Shown here in pieces: positions 1 to 7,106 of a stretch of 56,142 bases of DNA. Position numbers and translations under genes: made by a program. Every line of letters begins with the position of its first letter. Within the stretch, counting starts at the first letter, position 1. The DNA is taken from NCBI GenBank assembly GCA_934229725.1, contig CAKQDX010000014.1, positions 1 through 56,142 on the forward strand, read 5' to 3'. Source of the DNA: an uncultured Streptococcus sp. (GTDB lineage Bacteria > Bacillota > Bacilli > Lactobacillales > Streptococcaceae). Under the pieces are notes generated by a model. It saw only the letters and a list, made by a program, of their open reading frames with translations. It ran no database searches and had not been told where the DNA came from.

Positions 1-74
1 AATTTAAAAAATCTCAATTACAGTATAGCACAAGAAGAGTTTTTTGCGCTATTTTTGATGTTTTTTTCAAATAA

Positions 75-97
75 AAAATCCCAACGGCGTTAGGATT
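75..97 (-). terminator. rlmA terminator
   Basis: On the minus strand AATCC-AAC pairs with GTT-GGATT (one bulge each side), followed by a T6 run. The stem overlaps the rlmA stop codon. Confidence 0.75.
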
Positions 98-929
98 ACT
101 TATCATTTTTGATACGACCAATTAACAATTCTCCTGCAACAGTCAATTGCGTCACTGAGCTCAAGTCCAAAGTAGCCTTATTAGCATGGAAGAAAAGAGG
201 TGTCATCTCAGAAAATGCTTGAACATGCTCTGCTGGCATAGACCAAGTCTTAGCAATCGTCACACGCTCCAAAAGCTCACAGGAGTCCTGAAAATGCTCC
301 AAAACATCCTGGTTGGAATAAGCCTGCGCCTCTGGTAACAGTTGGCGAAACTCTTTAAGATGATCTTCGTGAGGAATAACCTTGAAAATCAAGCCCTGAT
401 CAGTCAAAAGCCGTCCAAATTCTTGATAATTAGCTGGCGAAAAGATATCTAAGATGACATCGATACTGTGTTCACGTAAAGGCAATTGAGCCAAATCACC
501 AACAAACCAAGCTACATTTTTCTGAGGATTTTGACGAGCCGCAAGAAGGATAGAATCCTTAGACAAATCAAAGGCCATAAAATCCTTGTCAAACTCTAAA
601 GCCAACTGACGGCTATAATAGCCCTCACCACAGGCAACATCTAGAACATGCGAATGTCTAGGAAGGTCACGCAAGCGCTCTGAAATCACCTTCAGGATAG
701 GATCATAATAGCCCGCTGTCAGAATATGACTTCTATTTTCAAAAGAAGCCATATCATAGTGCTTATCTCCCTTATTCTGTCTCAAAAAATTAACAAAACC
801 CTGCTTGGCGATATTAAAGGTATGCCTAGTCTGACAAACCAGACTAGACTGGTCCAAACGCATTTGTGCTTGACAGATGGGACACACAAAAAGACTCTCT
901 TGATCTTTAAAAACACTAAATTTGGCCAT
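96..929 (-). CDS. rlmA: 23S rRNA (guanine-N1)-methyltransferase RlmA(II)
   Basis: This gene probably methylates N1 of G748 in 23S rRNA, a change that affects macrolide (tylosin) binding. The N terminus has a zinc-binding pattern (CPIC, then C and H about 14-18 residues later) typical of RlmA. The SAM-binding motif follows (VLDVACGEGYYSRQL, near residues 95-110). The protein is 277 aa, close to the usual length. The start at 929 is chosen because a strong Shine-Dalgarno (GAGGAGG on the minus strand) lies 5-10 nt upstream; a longer reading frame to 962 would run into the SRP RNA terminator. It lies just downstream of ffs on the same strand and may be read from that promoter by read-through. The family call is firm; the exact guanine is inferred from Gram-positive homologues. 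Confidence 0.93.
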   Translation of the reverse strand: MAKFSVFKDQESLFVCPICQAQMRLDQSSLVCQTRHTFNIAKQGFVNFLRQNKGDKHYDMASFENRSHILTAGYYDPILKVISERLRDLPRHSHVLDVACGEGYYSRQLALEFDKDFMAFDLSKDSILLAARQNPQKNVAWFVGDLAQLPLREHSIDVILDIFSPANYQEFGRLLTDQGLIFKVIPHEDHLKEFRQLLPEAQAYSNQDVLEHFQDSCELLERVTIAKTWSMPAEHVQAFSEMTPLFFHANKATLDLSSVTQLTVAGELLIGRIKNDK

Positions 930-946
930 AAATCCTCCTCGACACC

Positions 947-1024
947 AAAAAAGAGCACACACCTGAAATCGCTTAGGGCTGCTGGATTCCTCCCCTGACC
1001 CGCTTCACGCACAGATGTTGCTCC
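947..1024 (-). ncRNA. ffs: Signal recognition particle RNA (4.5S/scRNA type)
   Basis: The minus strand carries the universally conserved SRP helix 8 signature: GGTCAGG, then GGAATCC, then AGCAGCC and CTAAGCG. The ends pair (GAGCA with TGCTC) and a T6 run follows, giving a hairpin RNA of about 78 nt. This is the short bacterial form without an Alu domain. It binds Ffh and targets membrane proteins to SecYEG. A near-consensus promoter sits directly upstream. In other streptococci ffs lies beside tadA; here a bacteriocin cassette separates them. Confidence 0.92.
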
Positions 1025-1031
1025 GAATGAT

Positions 1032-1059
1032 ATTATACCATAAATTGAAGTGATTGCAA
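1032..1059 (-). promoter_or_regulatory. ffs promoter
   Basis: -35 TTGCAA (1054-1059), 16-nt spacer, -10 TATAAT (1032-1037) with an upstream TG (extended -10). The predicted start falls at about 1024-1025, the first base of the SRP RNA. Confidence 0.85.
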
Positions 1060-1156
1060 GTAGCGAACCCCTGATACTGTCAATGAGGACTATCCTCCAT
1101 ATCTCCCTACAAATAACCTCCGTCACTACCAACCCCTAACACCACAACTAAGGCCA

Positions 1157-1203
1157 TAGTGACATCTATGTCACTACTTTTTTATTTCTCCACCATTTAT
1201 AAT
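1157..1203 (+). promoter_or_regulatory. ComR-box-like palindrome and promoter of the bacteriocin cassette
   Basis: A perfect palindrome with 9-bp arms and a 2-nt centre, TAGTGACATCTATGTCACTA, spans 1157-1176. A T6 tract follows at 1178-1183 and a consensus -10 TATAAT at 1198-1203, 21 nt after the palindrome. No good -35 is seen. The palindrome, T tract and -10 layout matches the ComR box (ECom box) of salivarius-group comS and comX promoters, which ComR bound to the XIP pheromone activates. Direct ComR control of bacteriocins is described in S. salivarius. ComR binding here is inference; a paralogous Rgg such as ScuR or SarF could be the actual regulator. Confidence 0.8.
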
Positions 1204-1231
1204 AAAACCATAGCTTGAGGAAAAGGCCAAA

Positions 1232-1313
1232 AGCTAGTGACAATGCTAGCTCAACGGAAAGGAGAAGATTATTTTAGGATATCTCTTACTTCATGGTGAA
1301 GAGGCTAAGAGAT
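1232..1313 (+). promoter_or_regulatory. Structured leader of the bacteriocin mRNA
   Basis: The roughly 140-nt 5' UTR contains two stem-loops. One is AGCTAG/CTAGCT at 1232-1251. The other is a longer one at 1281-1313, with ATCTCTTA/TAAGAGAT outside and CTTCA/TGAAG inside, joined by a 4-nt bulge. Neither has a T run, so they are not terminators. A role in mRNA stability or translation control is possible. Confidence 0.5.
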
Positions 1314-1349
1314 TAAAGAACTCACCAAAAATAAAAAAGGAGAATGACA

Positions 1350-1508
1350 ATGATGACTAAAGAAATGAATCTTGCAGAACTAGCTGCAGTAACAGGAGGC
1401 GGATGGAAGACCAACATCGCTATTGGAGGACTCTGCCTAGCTTCAGGACCTATCGGAACTCTTGTATGTGTTGGCGCTTATAATGACTACAAGGATTCTG
1501 CACGATAA
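1350..1508 (+). CDS. Double-glycine leader class II bacteriocin peptide 1
   Basis: This encodes a 52-aa bacteriocin precursor, too short for standard ORF cut-offs. The leader (residues 1-17) ends in ...LAELAAVTGG, the processing site for a ComA/BlpA-type peptidase-ABC exporter. The mature part is about 35 residues, rich in Gly and Ala, with two cysteines (C29, C40) that could form a disulfide. The start at 1350 is chosen because AAGGAG ends 7 nt upstream; in-frame ATGs at 1344 and 1347 lie too close to it. The gene follows a ComR-like promoter and leads a second GG-leader peptide and a small membrane protein, the usual layout of a two-peptide bacteriocin with immunity. No exporter is in this window, so one elsewhere must be used. 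The exact family is not recognised. Confidence 0.88.
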   Translation: MMTKEMNLAELAAVTGGGWKTNIAIGGLCLASGPIGTLVCVGAYNDYKDSAR

Positions 1509-1528
1509 GATGAAAGGAAACAGCAACA

Positions 1529-1696
1529 ATGATTAATAAACTCAAAATACATCAAAACATGACTCTTAAAGATCTTGAAAGTGTATCAGGTGGGGCGGTT
1601 CCTTGGGCCGTTATCTCCGTCGGGATTGCTGCTGCAAAGCTGACTTACGACCTAAGCTATGCCGCTGGTAAAACTTATTACAACCTCACACACTAA
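1529..1696 (+). CDS. Double-glycine leader class II bacteriocin peptide 2
   Basis: This encodes a 55-aa precursor. The leader (1-22) has the pattern ...MTLKDLESVSGG, conserved in class II bacteriocins (L at -12, E at -8, GG at -2/-1). The mature 33 residues form an amphipathic, Ala/Gly/Tyr-rich helix without cysteines. It starts 20 nt after peptide 1, with an AAAGGA ribosome site. Peptides 1 and 2 probably form a class IIb pair that permeabilises membranes of related bacteria, though either could act alone. Immunity is probably given by the gene that follows. Confidence 0.87.
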   Translation: MINKLKIHQNMTLKDLESVSGGAVPWAVISVGIAAAKLTYDLSYAAGKTYYNLTH

Positions 1697-1749
1697 CAAT
1701 AAGAGCTTATACCATAATGACATCTCAAAGATTTTGAGGATGATAACCT

Positions 1750-2013
1750 ATGAAAGATACAAGAAATCAAACAAACGATACTACTAATAAGCAATCGTCT
1801 AAATGCAATAATTATCTGCTCGTAAAAGGGGCCTTGATTGGTATTATCTCTACCCTACTTCTGATACTTCTAATCAACCTTATCTTTTATGTACGATTGG
1901 GTACACCAATTATTGATACTAATTTGAAGTCTGCTTGTAGTACTCTTATCTTCTTCCTCCCTATTTTTCTTTTGACAAGAGAGAAAGAAAAACCTAAAGC
2001 TAAGACAGAGTAA
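1750..2013 (+). CDS. Putative bacteriocin immunity protein (two membrane spans)
   Basis: This 87-aa protein has a polar N terminus, a strong membrane helix at about residues 24-50, a second at about 62-77, and a basic C-terminal tail. It has no recognised domain. It follows the two bacteriocin peptides by 53 nt on the same strand, with GAGGATG upstream, and ends before a strong terminator. Small membrane proteins in this position are usually immunity factors. That role is inferred from context alone. Confidence 0.7.
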   Translation: MKDTRNQTNDTTNKQSSKCNNYLLVKGALIGIISTLLLILLINLIFYVRLGTPIIDTNLKSACSTLIFFLPIFLLTREKEKPKAKTE

Positions 2014-2058
2014 CTCAAACAGTCTTCAAGAAAACAAAAACTCTCATTTCCCATTGAA

Positions 2059-2086
2059 AAATGCAAGTCCAAAAGGGCTTGCATTT
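2059..2086. terminator. Bidirectional terminator, bacteriocin cassette / tadA
   Basis: A 12-bp stem (AAATGCAAGTCC with GGGCTTGCATTT, one G-T pair) around an AAAA loop, with T runs on both strands. It separates the convergent bacteriocin cassette and tadA. Confidence 0.88.
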
Positions 2087-2091
2087 TGCGC

Positions 2092-2610
2092 TTACATCTC
2101 TTGTATTGCTTCTAATTTTGCTAGACGTTTAGCTTCTTTCTTTCGTTCTCGACTTTGACGGAAAAAGTTTTGCATGATTTCAGCACATTCTTTCTCCATA
2201 ACACCAGTCTCAAGATCAACACGATGATTGAGACGCTCATCTCTTAGAATATCGTAAAGGCTCCCTGCCCCACCGAATTTTTGATTACTCGCTCCATAGA
2301 TAACTTTAGGAATACGAGCTAAACCAATGGCACCACTGCACATCACACAAGGTTCAATAGTAACGAAAAGCGTGCAATCAAGCAAACGCCAATTCCCAAT
2401 AGTCCTATTTGCCTCCTGAATAGCCATGACCTCAGCATGCATGATTGCTTGGTTAAGTTCCTCACGCGCATTGTGTCCACGGCCAACGATTTCTCCATCC
2501 TTAACAATAACACAGCCTATTGGGATTTCTGCCTTATCTAAAGATTTTTGAGCCTCCTTAAGAGCCTCAGACATGAAAAAGTCTTTCTCCTCTTGAGTAA
2601 AGTCAATCAT
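2092..2610 (-). CDS. tadA: tRNA-specific adenosine deaminase TadA
   Basis: TadA converts adenosine 34 of tRNA-Arg(ACG) to inosine, allowing wobble decoding. The zinc deaminase signature is complete: HAE (catalytic Glu) and PCVMC about 30 residues later. The protein is 172 aa from this start; the C-terminal tail is rich in Lys, Arg and Glu. The start at 2610 has AGGAG 8 nt upstream and begins with the conserved MIDFTQEEKDFFM. An in-frame ATG at 2640 would add ten residues without a ribosome site. The gene has its own promoter and a structured leader. Confidence 0.95.
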   Translation of the reverse strand: MIDFTQEEKDFFMSEALKEAQKSLDKAEIPIGCVIVKDGEIVGRGHNAREELNQAIMHAEVMAIQEANRTIGNWRLLDCTLFVTIEPCVMCSGAIGLARIPKVIYGASNQKFGGAGSLYDILRDERLNHRVDLETGVMEKECAEIMQNFFRQSRERKKEAKRLAKLEAIQEM

Positions 2611-2640
2611 TAATGTTACTCCTGTTCCAAGATTTTTCAT

Positions 2641-2763
2641 ATATCACCACAGAGTCAAAATGGCAGTGTGATGGTCTACCATGATTTTTAAAAAGGAGGC
2701 TTCTAGACAACCGACTCTTTTTAAGGTTTTGGCGTACCTCCTCGCTTAACTCTTTTTATTATA
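2641..2763 (-). promoter_or_regulatory. tadA promoter and structured leader
   Basis: An extended -10 (TGT-TATAAT, 2758-2763 on the minus strand) predicts a start near 2751 and a leader of about 140 nt. In the leader AGGAGG (2737-2742) can pair with CCTCCT (2694-2699), followed by T5, giving a terminator-like stem with a 37-nt loop. The loop holds a further small hairpin (GGTT/AGCC), so alternative folds exist. The CCTCC strand also resembles an anti-Shine-Dalgarno. I do not recognise it as a known riboswitch class. Confidence 0.55.
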
Positions 2764-2806
2764 ACATAAGAAAAGCTTGAGCAAGGCTAGCCTTACCAAA
2801 GTAGAC

Positions 2807-2960
2807 AAAAAAAGCTAAGACAAACCCGCTTAGCTTCAAACACATTAGTTTGGTGAATCTTAGGAGTCACACCAATGTGTTTCTCCAAGTCTAACGAAAA
2901 GTCAATGACCGCTTAACATCCTAGTTAATATGTCAGTCGGAATGTCAACCAATTGTCTGT
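2807..2960 (-). ncRNA. Putative small RNA upstream of tadA
   Basis: A complete transcription unit of about 155 nt without an open reading frame. It has a near-consensus promoter, a 3'-proximal hairpin with 9-bp arms (AAACACATT/AATGTGTTT, inner GGTG/CACC), and a strong intrinsic terminator at 2807-2836 (AAGCTAAG/CTTAGCTT, then T7). It does not resemble tmRNA, RNase P RNA, SRP RNA or a T-box that I know. It ends before the tadA promoter, so it is a stand-alone RNA or a fully attenuated leader. Its targets are unknown. Confidence 0.65.
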
Positions 2961-2966
2961 GAAATC

Positions 2967-2994
2967 ATTATATCAACCTATAGACACATAACAA
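2967..2994 (-). promoter_or_regulatory. Promoter of the putative small RNA
   Basis: -35 TTGTTA (2989-2994), 16-nt spacer, -10 TATAAT (2967-2972) on the minus strand. Confidence 0.7.
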
Positions 2995-3440
2995 AAACGC
3001 AACTGTATCAAACAATTGCAAGGACAGTGTTCTAGTTAAGGTGTTCCACACTTTCCTCCAAACAAATAATGTCTACTACAAAAGTAAAAGGTAACTTTCA
3101 TAGCTTTTTCCTTACCCATCTATAGTTTATCATGAAACCTCTATCATTTAATTTAAAAATTGGTAATAAAACAATGATACAAATGAGGAGTAACTGTTAA
3201 TTGTACACTTCATTTTGAATAATTTTATAAACTCCGAGAACCCTTGTTATTATTGCATTTGTCAATACTTATTATTATTTTTTCTACTCTACCAAGGCTA
3301 TTAACCACCTATAATTCTAAGTCTTATCTAATTTTACTGTTAATTAAGTCTTACAAGTGTTTAATATTTCCTCCAATAACGCTTTAACTTAGGCAAGAAA
3401 GAATATTTATTTTTTAGAAGCGACCAAGTAAACTGACAAA
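2995..3440. other. AT-rich intergenic region with no recognised gene
   Basis: About 450 nt between the small RNA promoter and ssbB. Only very short reading frames are present, none with a well-placed ribosome site. No clear ssbB terminator was found here. Confidence 0.6.
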
Positions 3441-3833
3441 CTAGAAGGGGAGTTCTTCTTCCAAAACAAGGTCAGCCAAGTCATTTTCAGGCTGATTTTC
3501 CCTAACAGCACGCTGAGCACGACTCTCTAGAAGTTGGAAAGAGGAACAAAGCACTTCCGTAACATAATGAGTTTGACCATCCTTATCGTACTTACGGGTA
3601 CGTAGCTCACCATCAAGAGAAATTAAACTACCCTTGCTAGCATAAGATGCTAAGGTCTCAGCTAAACGGCCCCAAACCACCACTGTGATAAAGTCAGCCT
3701 CACGCTCTCCATTTTGCGTCTTATAGCGACGATTAACCGCAACTGTGACACGTGTAAAAGACCTATCACTAGCAGTCTTAACCATCTCAGGTGTCGCTGT
3801 CAAACGTCCAATCAAAATAACTTTATTATACAT
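3441..3833 (-). CDS. ssbB: Competence-induced single-stranded DNA-binding protein SsbB
   Basis: A 130-aa SSB. The OB-fold fills residues 1-105 (MYNKVILIGRLT..., then DFITVVVWGRLAE, then GELRTRKYD). The tail is short and ends in the acidic partner-binding tip EEELPF. The length and sequence fit the streptococcal competence paralogue, which coats imported single strands during transformation; housekeeping SsbA is about 160 aa or more. A perfect SigX cin-box lies 20 nt upstream, and a terminator separates it from the gene before, so it is its own late-competence unit. Confidence 0.93.
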   Translation of the reverse strand: MYNKVILIGRLTATPEMVKTASDRSFTRVTVAVNRRYKTQNGEREADFITVVVWGRLAETLASYASKGSLISLDGELRTRKYDKDGQTHYVTEVLCSSFQLLESRAQRAVRENQPENDLADLVLEEELPF

Positions 3834-3852
3834 TTTTTTACCTCCACCTATC

Positions 3853-3860
3853 TATTCGTA
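3853..3860 (-). promoter_or_regulatory. SigX cin-box (com-box) for ssbB
   Basis: The minus strand reads TACGAATA, the exact consensus recognised by the competence sigma factor SigX (ComX), about 20 nt before the ssbB start codon. Confidence 0.92.
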
Positions 3861-3887
3861 AGAGGGAGTAAAAAAATGACAGAATAC

Positions 3888-3914
3888 AAAAAAGAAGCAA
3901 AACAATCGCTTCTT
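3888..3914 (-). terminator. Terminator after the YtpR-family gene
   Basis: AAGAAGC/GCTTCTT stem followed by a T run on the minus strand, just beyond the stop at 3922. It insulates ssbB from upstream transcription. Confidence 0.75.
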
Positions 3915-3921
3915 CTCTTAT

Positions 3922-4545
3922 TTACCCTTTCCAGTGTTTGGCTGGATCAAAAGCTTCTCCGACTACTGCTGAATCATCAAGTTCAATAATGCCACGTTTT
4001 TGTGGGGCATTTGGAAGTGCCAACTCACGTGGGGCACACATCATACCATAACTATCTTCACCACGAAGTTTACCTGGGAAGATAAGGGCACCGCTAGGCA
4101 TCATAGCACCAGGAAGAGCTACGATAGTTTTAAGACCAAGCGCTGCGTTTGGTGCTCCTGCAACGATTTGGACCTTCTTATCGCCGATATTCACTTGGCA
4201 AATATTAAGGTGATCGCTGTCTGGATGTGGAACCATTTCGTCAATTTGCCCAACCACAAAGACTGGACCCTGTGTATTTTCCAAGCGTTCTTCAAAACCT
4301 TCTTTAGCCAACTCCTCGTTCAATACAGCTACATCTTGGTCTGACAAGAAAACTTGACCGTTACCTTCAATATCAATGAGGCTTGACGCTTCAAAAATAT
4401 TCCAAGCAAGAGTCTTGCCTGTTTCATCAGCTGTGACACGCGCCACTTTACCTTTACGTTCTACGCTACGTTTGATGTCCTTAGTATCTTCCAAGATAAC
4501 CAACAAAACGTCGCCAACTTGTTCCTTATTGTATGCAAAAATCAT
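3922..4545 (-). CDS. YtpR-family tRNA-binding protein
   Basis: A 207-aa protein. Residues ~1-90 form a DUF4479-type N-terminal domain (MIFAYNKEQVGDVLL...). Residues ~95-200 form an EMAP/tRNA-binding OB-fold (VVGQIDEMVPHPDSDHL..., VAGAPNAALG..., YGMMCAPRELAL), as in the N terminus of the PheRS beta chain and in YtpR. It probably binds tRNA; no enzymatic activity is known. It ends a three-gene leftward unit with the thioredoxin and the DUF4651 protein (9-nt and overlapping junctions). The same trio is found in other streptococci. Confidence 0.9.
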   Translation of the reverse strand: MIFAYNKEQVGDVLLVILEDTKDIKRSVERKGKVARVTADETGKTLAWNIFEASSLIDIEGNGQVFLSDQDVAVLNEELAKEGFEERLENTQGPVFVVGQIDEMVPHPDSDHLNICQVNIGDKKVQIVAGAPNAALGLKTIVALPGAMMPSGALIFPGKLRGEDSYGMMCAPRELALPNAPQKRGIIELDDSAVVGEAFDPAKHWKG

Positions 4546-4554
4546 GGGTTCTCC

Positions 4555-4869
4555 TTATACTGTTGCCAAAAAGGCATTGATTTCTTCTTTTGTTTTACGA
4601 GCTTTATTGACCAGACGCCCCAATTCTTGACCTTTCTGAGTCACGACAAAACTTGGGATACCAAAAATATTCCAAGTTTTCGCCAAAGCCATATAATCAT
4701 CACGGTTAACACGCACAAAGGTCATATCTGGATGGGCAGCCTCAATATCAGACATAACGGGATAGATAAACTGGCAGTCTGGACACCAATCAGCAGTGAA
4801 AAAGAAGACCACTTTTTGGTCACTCTCAACATAACCTGCAAGTTCTTCGAGATTCTTCGGAATAATCAT
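4555..4869 (-). CDS. Thioredoxin-family protein
   Basis: A 104-aa single-domain thioredoxin fold. The redox site is WCPDC (in FFTADWCPDCQFIYPV), with Pro-Asp between the cysteines instead of the Gly-Pro of classical TrxA. The cis-proline region is GIPSFVV. There is no signal peptide, so it acts in the cytoplasm. The different active-site pair suggests a specialised partner or redox potential, not general TrxA function. The gene overlaps the end of the DUF4651 gene by four bases, so translation is probably coupled. Confidence 0.9.
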   Translation of the reverse strand: MIIPKNLEELAGYVESDQKVVFFFTADWCPDCQFIYPVMSDIEAAHPDMTFVRVNRDDYMALAKTWNIFGIPSFVVTQKGQELGRLVNKARKTKEEINAFLATV

Positions 4870-5150
4870 GCCTGCTCCTCCTCATAAGTCAAGACATCAT
4901 CAACATAAGCAAAACGATAAGTGCGCCCATCTTCTAAGACGATACCTCCCGTAAGCCCTGGATTTTCCTTATCAGTAGGATTCGTATAGAGAACGGCAAT
5001 AGTCCCTAAATGTGATAGTTCTTGTCTAATATTTTGAATTAATGCGGTATTCTTCGCTTCTATATGTGAGCGTCTCTGCTTTTCTGCCATTGCCAAGAGA
5101 CTTAAAGCACCTAGCCCACCAGCAAACAAAGCTAATGTTTTACGTTTCAT
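4866..5150 (-). CDS. DUF4651-family protein with N-terminal membrane segment
   Basis: A protein of about 94 aa. The first ~20 residues (MKRKTLALFAGGLGALSLLAMA) form a signal anchor or signal peptide; the rest is soluble with an acidic C terminus. It matches the small streptococcal DUF4651 family by appearance and by its place ahead of a thioredoxin gene. Function is unknown; an extracytoplasmic role is inferred from the N terminus. The start could be the ATG at 5159 or at 5150; both lie in a palindrome (GTTTCATATGAAAC). The later one is used because it opens directly into the basic signal region. Confidence 0.75.
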   Translation of the reverse strand: MKRKTLALFAGGLGALSLLAMAEKQRRSHIEAKNTALIQNIRQELSHLGTIAVLYTNPTDKENPGLTGGIVLEDGRTYRFAYVDDVLTYEEEQA

Positions 5151-5249
5151 ATGAAACATTTTACCATATTTTTAGAGGAATGGGGAGAGGCTACCTATCT
5201 CTTGAGAATCGTGCTAAAATAGTAGCATGTACTACTTAAGGAGGATTTT

Positions 5250-6317
5250 ATGACTACTCTATTTGATAAAATTAAGGAAGTCACCGAGCTTGGTGCTACT
5301 TCAGGATTTGAGGCTCCTGTACGCAACTACCTTCGCAAAACTATCACGCCACTCGTAGATGAGGTGCAAACAGATGGCCTCGGCGGTATTTTCGGTATTA
5401 AGCACAGTCAGGCAGAAAATGCCCCTAAGGTGCTTGTGGCTGCCCACATGGACGAAGTGGGGTTTATGATTAAGGAAATCAAGACAGACGGGACTTTCCG
5501 TGTCGTCGAACTTGGTGGCTGGAACCCACTGGTTGTCAGCTCACAACGCTTCACCCTACACACACGTGACGGTCGTATCTATCCTGTCATCTCAGGTTCA
5601 GTGCCACCTCATTTCTTACGTGCTAGCGGTGGCGCTGCAAGTCTTCCTAGTGTCTCTGATATCGTCTTTGATGCTGGTTTTGCCAACCAAGAAGAAGCTA
5701 ATGCCTACGGTGTTTTCCCGGGTGATGTCATCATTCCTCAATCAGAAACTATTCTCACAGCCAATCAAAAAAACGTGATTTCTAAAGCCTGGGATAACCG
5801 TTATGGTATCCTCATGATTCGTGAACTCTTGGAAAATGTCAAAAATCAAGAACTCAACAACACCCTAATCGCTGGGGCCAACGTTCAAGAAGAAGTCGGT
5901 TTACGTGGTGCCCATGTTTCAACCACAAAATTTAATCCTGAGCTCTTCTTTGCGGTAGACTGCTCTCCTGCAGGTGATATCTATGGTAATCAAGGTAAGG
6001 TAGGTGACGGTACCCTTATTCGTTTCTTCGACCCAGGACATATCATGCTGCCAAATATGAAAGATTTCCTTTTGACTACTGCTGAAGAAGCTGGTGTCAA
6101 ATACCAATACTACTGTGCTGCAGGTGGTACTGATGCTGGTGCCGCTCACTTGCAGAATGCTGGTGTTCCATCAACAACCATCGGCGTTTGTGCCCGTTAC
6201 ATTCACTCACACCAAACCCTTTATGCTTTGGATGACTTCCTAGAAGCACAAGCCTTTTTACAAGCCATTGTTAAGAAGTTGGATCGTTCAACAGTGGATT
6301 TGATTAAGAACTACTAA
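5250..6317 (+). CDS. pepA: Glutamyl aminopeptidase PepA (M42 family)
   Basis: A 355-aa cytoplasmic metallo-aminopeptidase that removes N-terminal Glu and Asp from peptides. M42 metal and catalytic residues are visible: AAHMDEVGF (His and Asp ligands), AWDNRYG (bridging Asp), QEEVGLRGA (catalytic and ligand Glu), VDCSPAGD, and IHSHQT near the C terminus. Length is typical. A strong AAGGAGG precedes the start. Lactic streptococci use it with other peptidases to feed on milk or salivary peptides. proC follows 15 nt later, so the two are likely cotranscribed. Confidence 0.95.
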   Translation: MTTLFDKIKEVTELGATSGFEAPVRNYLRKTITPLVDEVQTDGLGGIFGIKHSQAENAPKVLVAAHMDEVGFMIKEIKTDGTFRVVELGGWNPLVVSSQRFTLHTRDGRIYPVISGSVPPHFLRASGGAASLPSVSDIVFDAGFANQEEANAYGVFPGDVIIPQSETILTANQKNVISKAWDNRYGILMIRELLENVKNQELNNTLIAGANVQEEVGLRGAHVSTTKFNPELFFAVDCSPAGDIYGNQGKVGDGTLIRFFDPGHIMLPNMKDFLLTTAEEAGVKYQYYCAAGGTDAGAAHLQNAGVPSTTIGVCARYIHSHQTLYALDDFLEAQAFLQAIVKKLDRSTVDLIKNY

Positions 6318-6332
6318 GACAAGGAGTAACCC

Positions 6333-7103
6333 ATGATTATTGGTTTTATCGGCGTTGGAAAGATGGCAACAGCCATTATCAACGGCTTAAACACAAGCTC
6401 ACATCGTATTATTATTTCAGGGTCTTCCTTGGCTCGTTCACGCCAAATTGCAGAGGAATTAGAGGTTGAAGCAGCTGCTTCCCATCAGGAATTGTTGGAT
6501 AAGGCTGATTTGGTCATCCTAGGTATCAAACCCCAAATGTTTGATAAGGTACTAGCTGGCCTCAACTTCCATCAACCTATCATGAGCATGGCTGCTGGAG
6601 TAACCTTGGAACGCCTCGCTTCACTCACTAGTCCAGACCTACCTCTTATTCGTATCATGCCTAACCTTAATGCTCAGATTCTTAAGAGCACTACCGGTCT
6701 TTGCACCAATGATAAGGTATCTGAGGACCTTTTGGCAGTTGCCAAGGAAATCACAGACAGTTTTGGAACCACTGTCGAATTGGCTGAAAAGGACTTTGAT
6801 ACCTTCACTGCCCTAGCTGGCTCTAGCCCTGCCTACATCGCCCTCTTTATCGAGGCCCTAGCCAAGGCTGGCGTCAAAAATGGCCTAAGTAAGCAGGTCG
6901 CTCTAACTATTGCCACACAGACTGTTCTAGCTACTGCTGAAAATCTTAGTCTGGGTAGCGACAGTCCACATGATCTTATTGACAAGGTTTGTAGTCCTGG
7001 AGGAACTACAATCGTTGGTCTTATGGACCTTGAGCGGACTGGCCTCACCCATAGCGTCGTTTCAAGTATTGATACCACTATTGCCAAAGCCAAGAAATTA
7101 TAG
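6333..7103 (+). CDS. proC: Pyrroline-5-carboxylate reductase
   Basis: A 256-aa enzyme reducing 1-pyrroline-5-carboxylate to proline with NAD(P)H, the last step of proline synthesis. The Rossmann start is IGFIGVGKMATAII; the substrate and dimer region near the C terminus reads AGSSPAYIALFIEAL and CSPGGTTIVGL, the ProC signature. AAGGAG precedes the ATG. It is the last gene of the pepA-proC unit, before a strong terminator. Confidence 0.95.
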   Translation: MIIGFIGVGKMATAIINGLNTSSHRIIISGSSLARSRQIAEELEVEAAASHQELLDKADLVILGIKPQMFDKVLAGLNFHQPIMSMAAGVTLERLASLTSPDLPLIRIMPNLNAQILKSTTGLCTNDKVSEDLLAVAKEITDSFGTTVELAEKDFDTFTALAGSSPAYIALFIEALAKAGVKNGLSKQVALTIATQTVLATAENLSLGSDSPHDLIDKVCSPGGTTIVGLMDLERTGLTHSVVSSIDTTIAKAKKL

Positions 7104-7106
7104 TAA

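Noticed and set aside
782..1132. A 116-codon leftward ORF and a 90-codon rightward ORF across rlmA and ffs
   Set aside because: They run through the SRP RNA gene and its terminator and have no recognisable protein features.
1243..1299. An 18-codon ORF (MLAQRKGED...) in the bacteriocin leader
   Set aside because: No ribosome site, and it overlaps the hairpin at 1281-1313; more likely chance.
1268..1360. A 31-codon frame starting with ATT after AAAGGAG and ending across the bacteriocin start
   Set aside because: There is no ATG, GTG or TTG; a stop lies at 1247-1249 upstream. The non-canonical start is not credible without data.
3132..3200. A 22-codon ORF (MKPLSFNLKIG...) in the gap before ssbB
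   Set aside because: No Shine-Dalgarno, promoter or leader motif; composition is that of AT-rich noncoding DNA.
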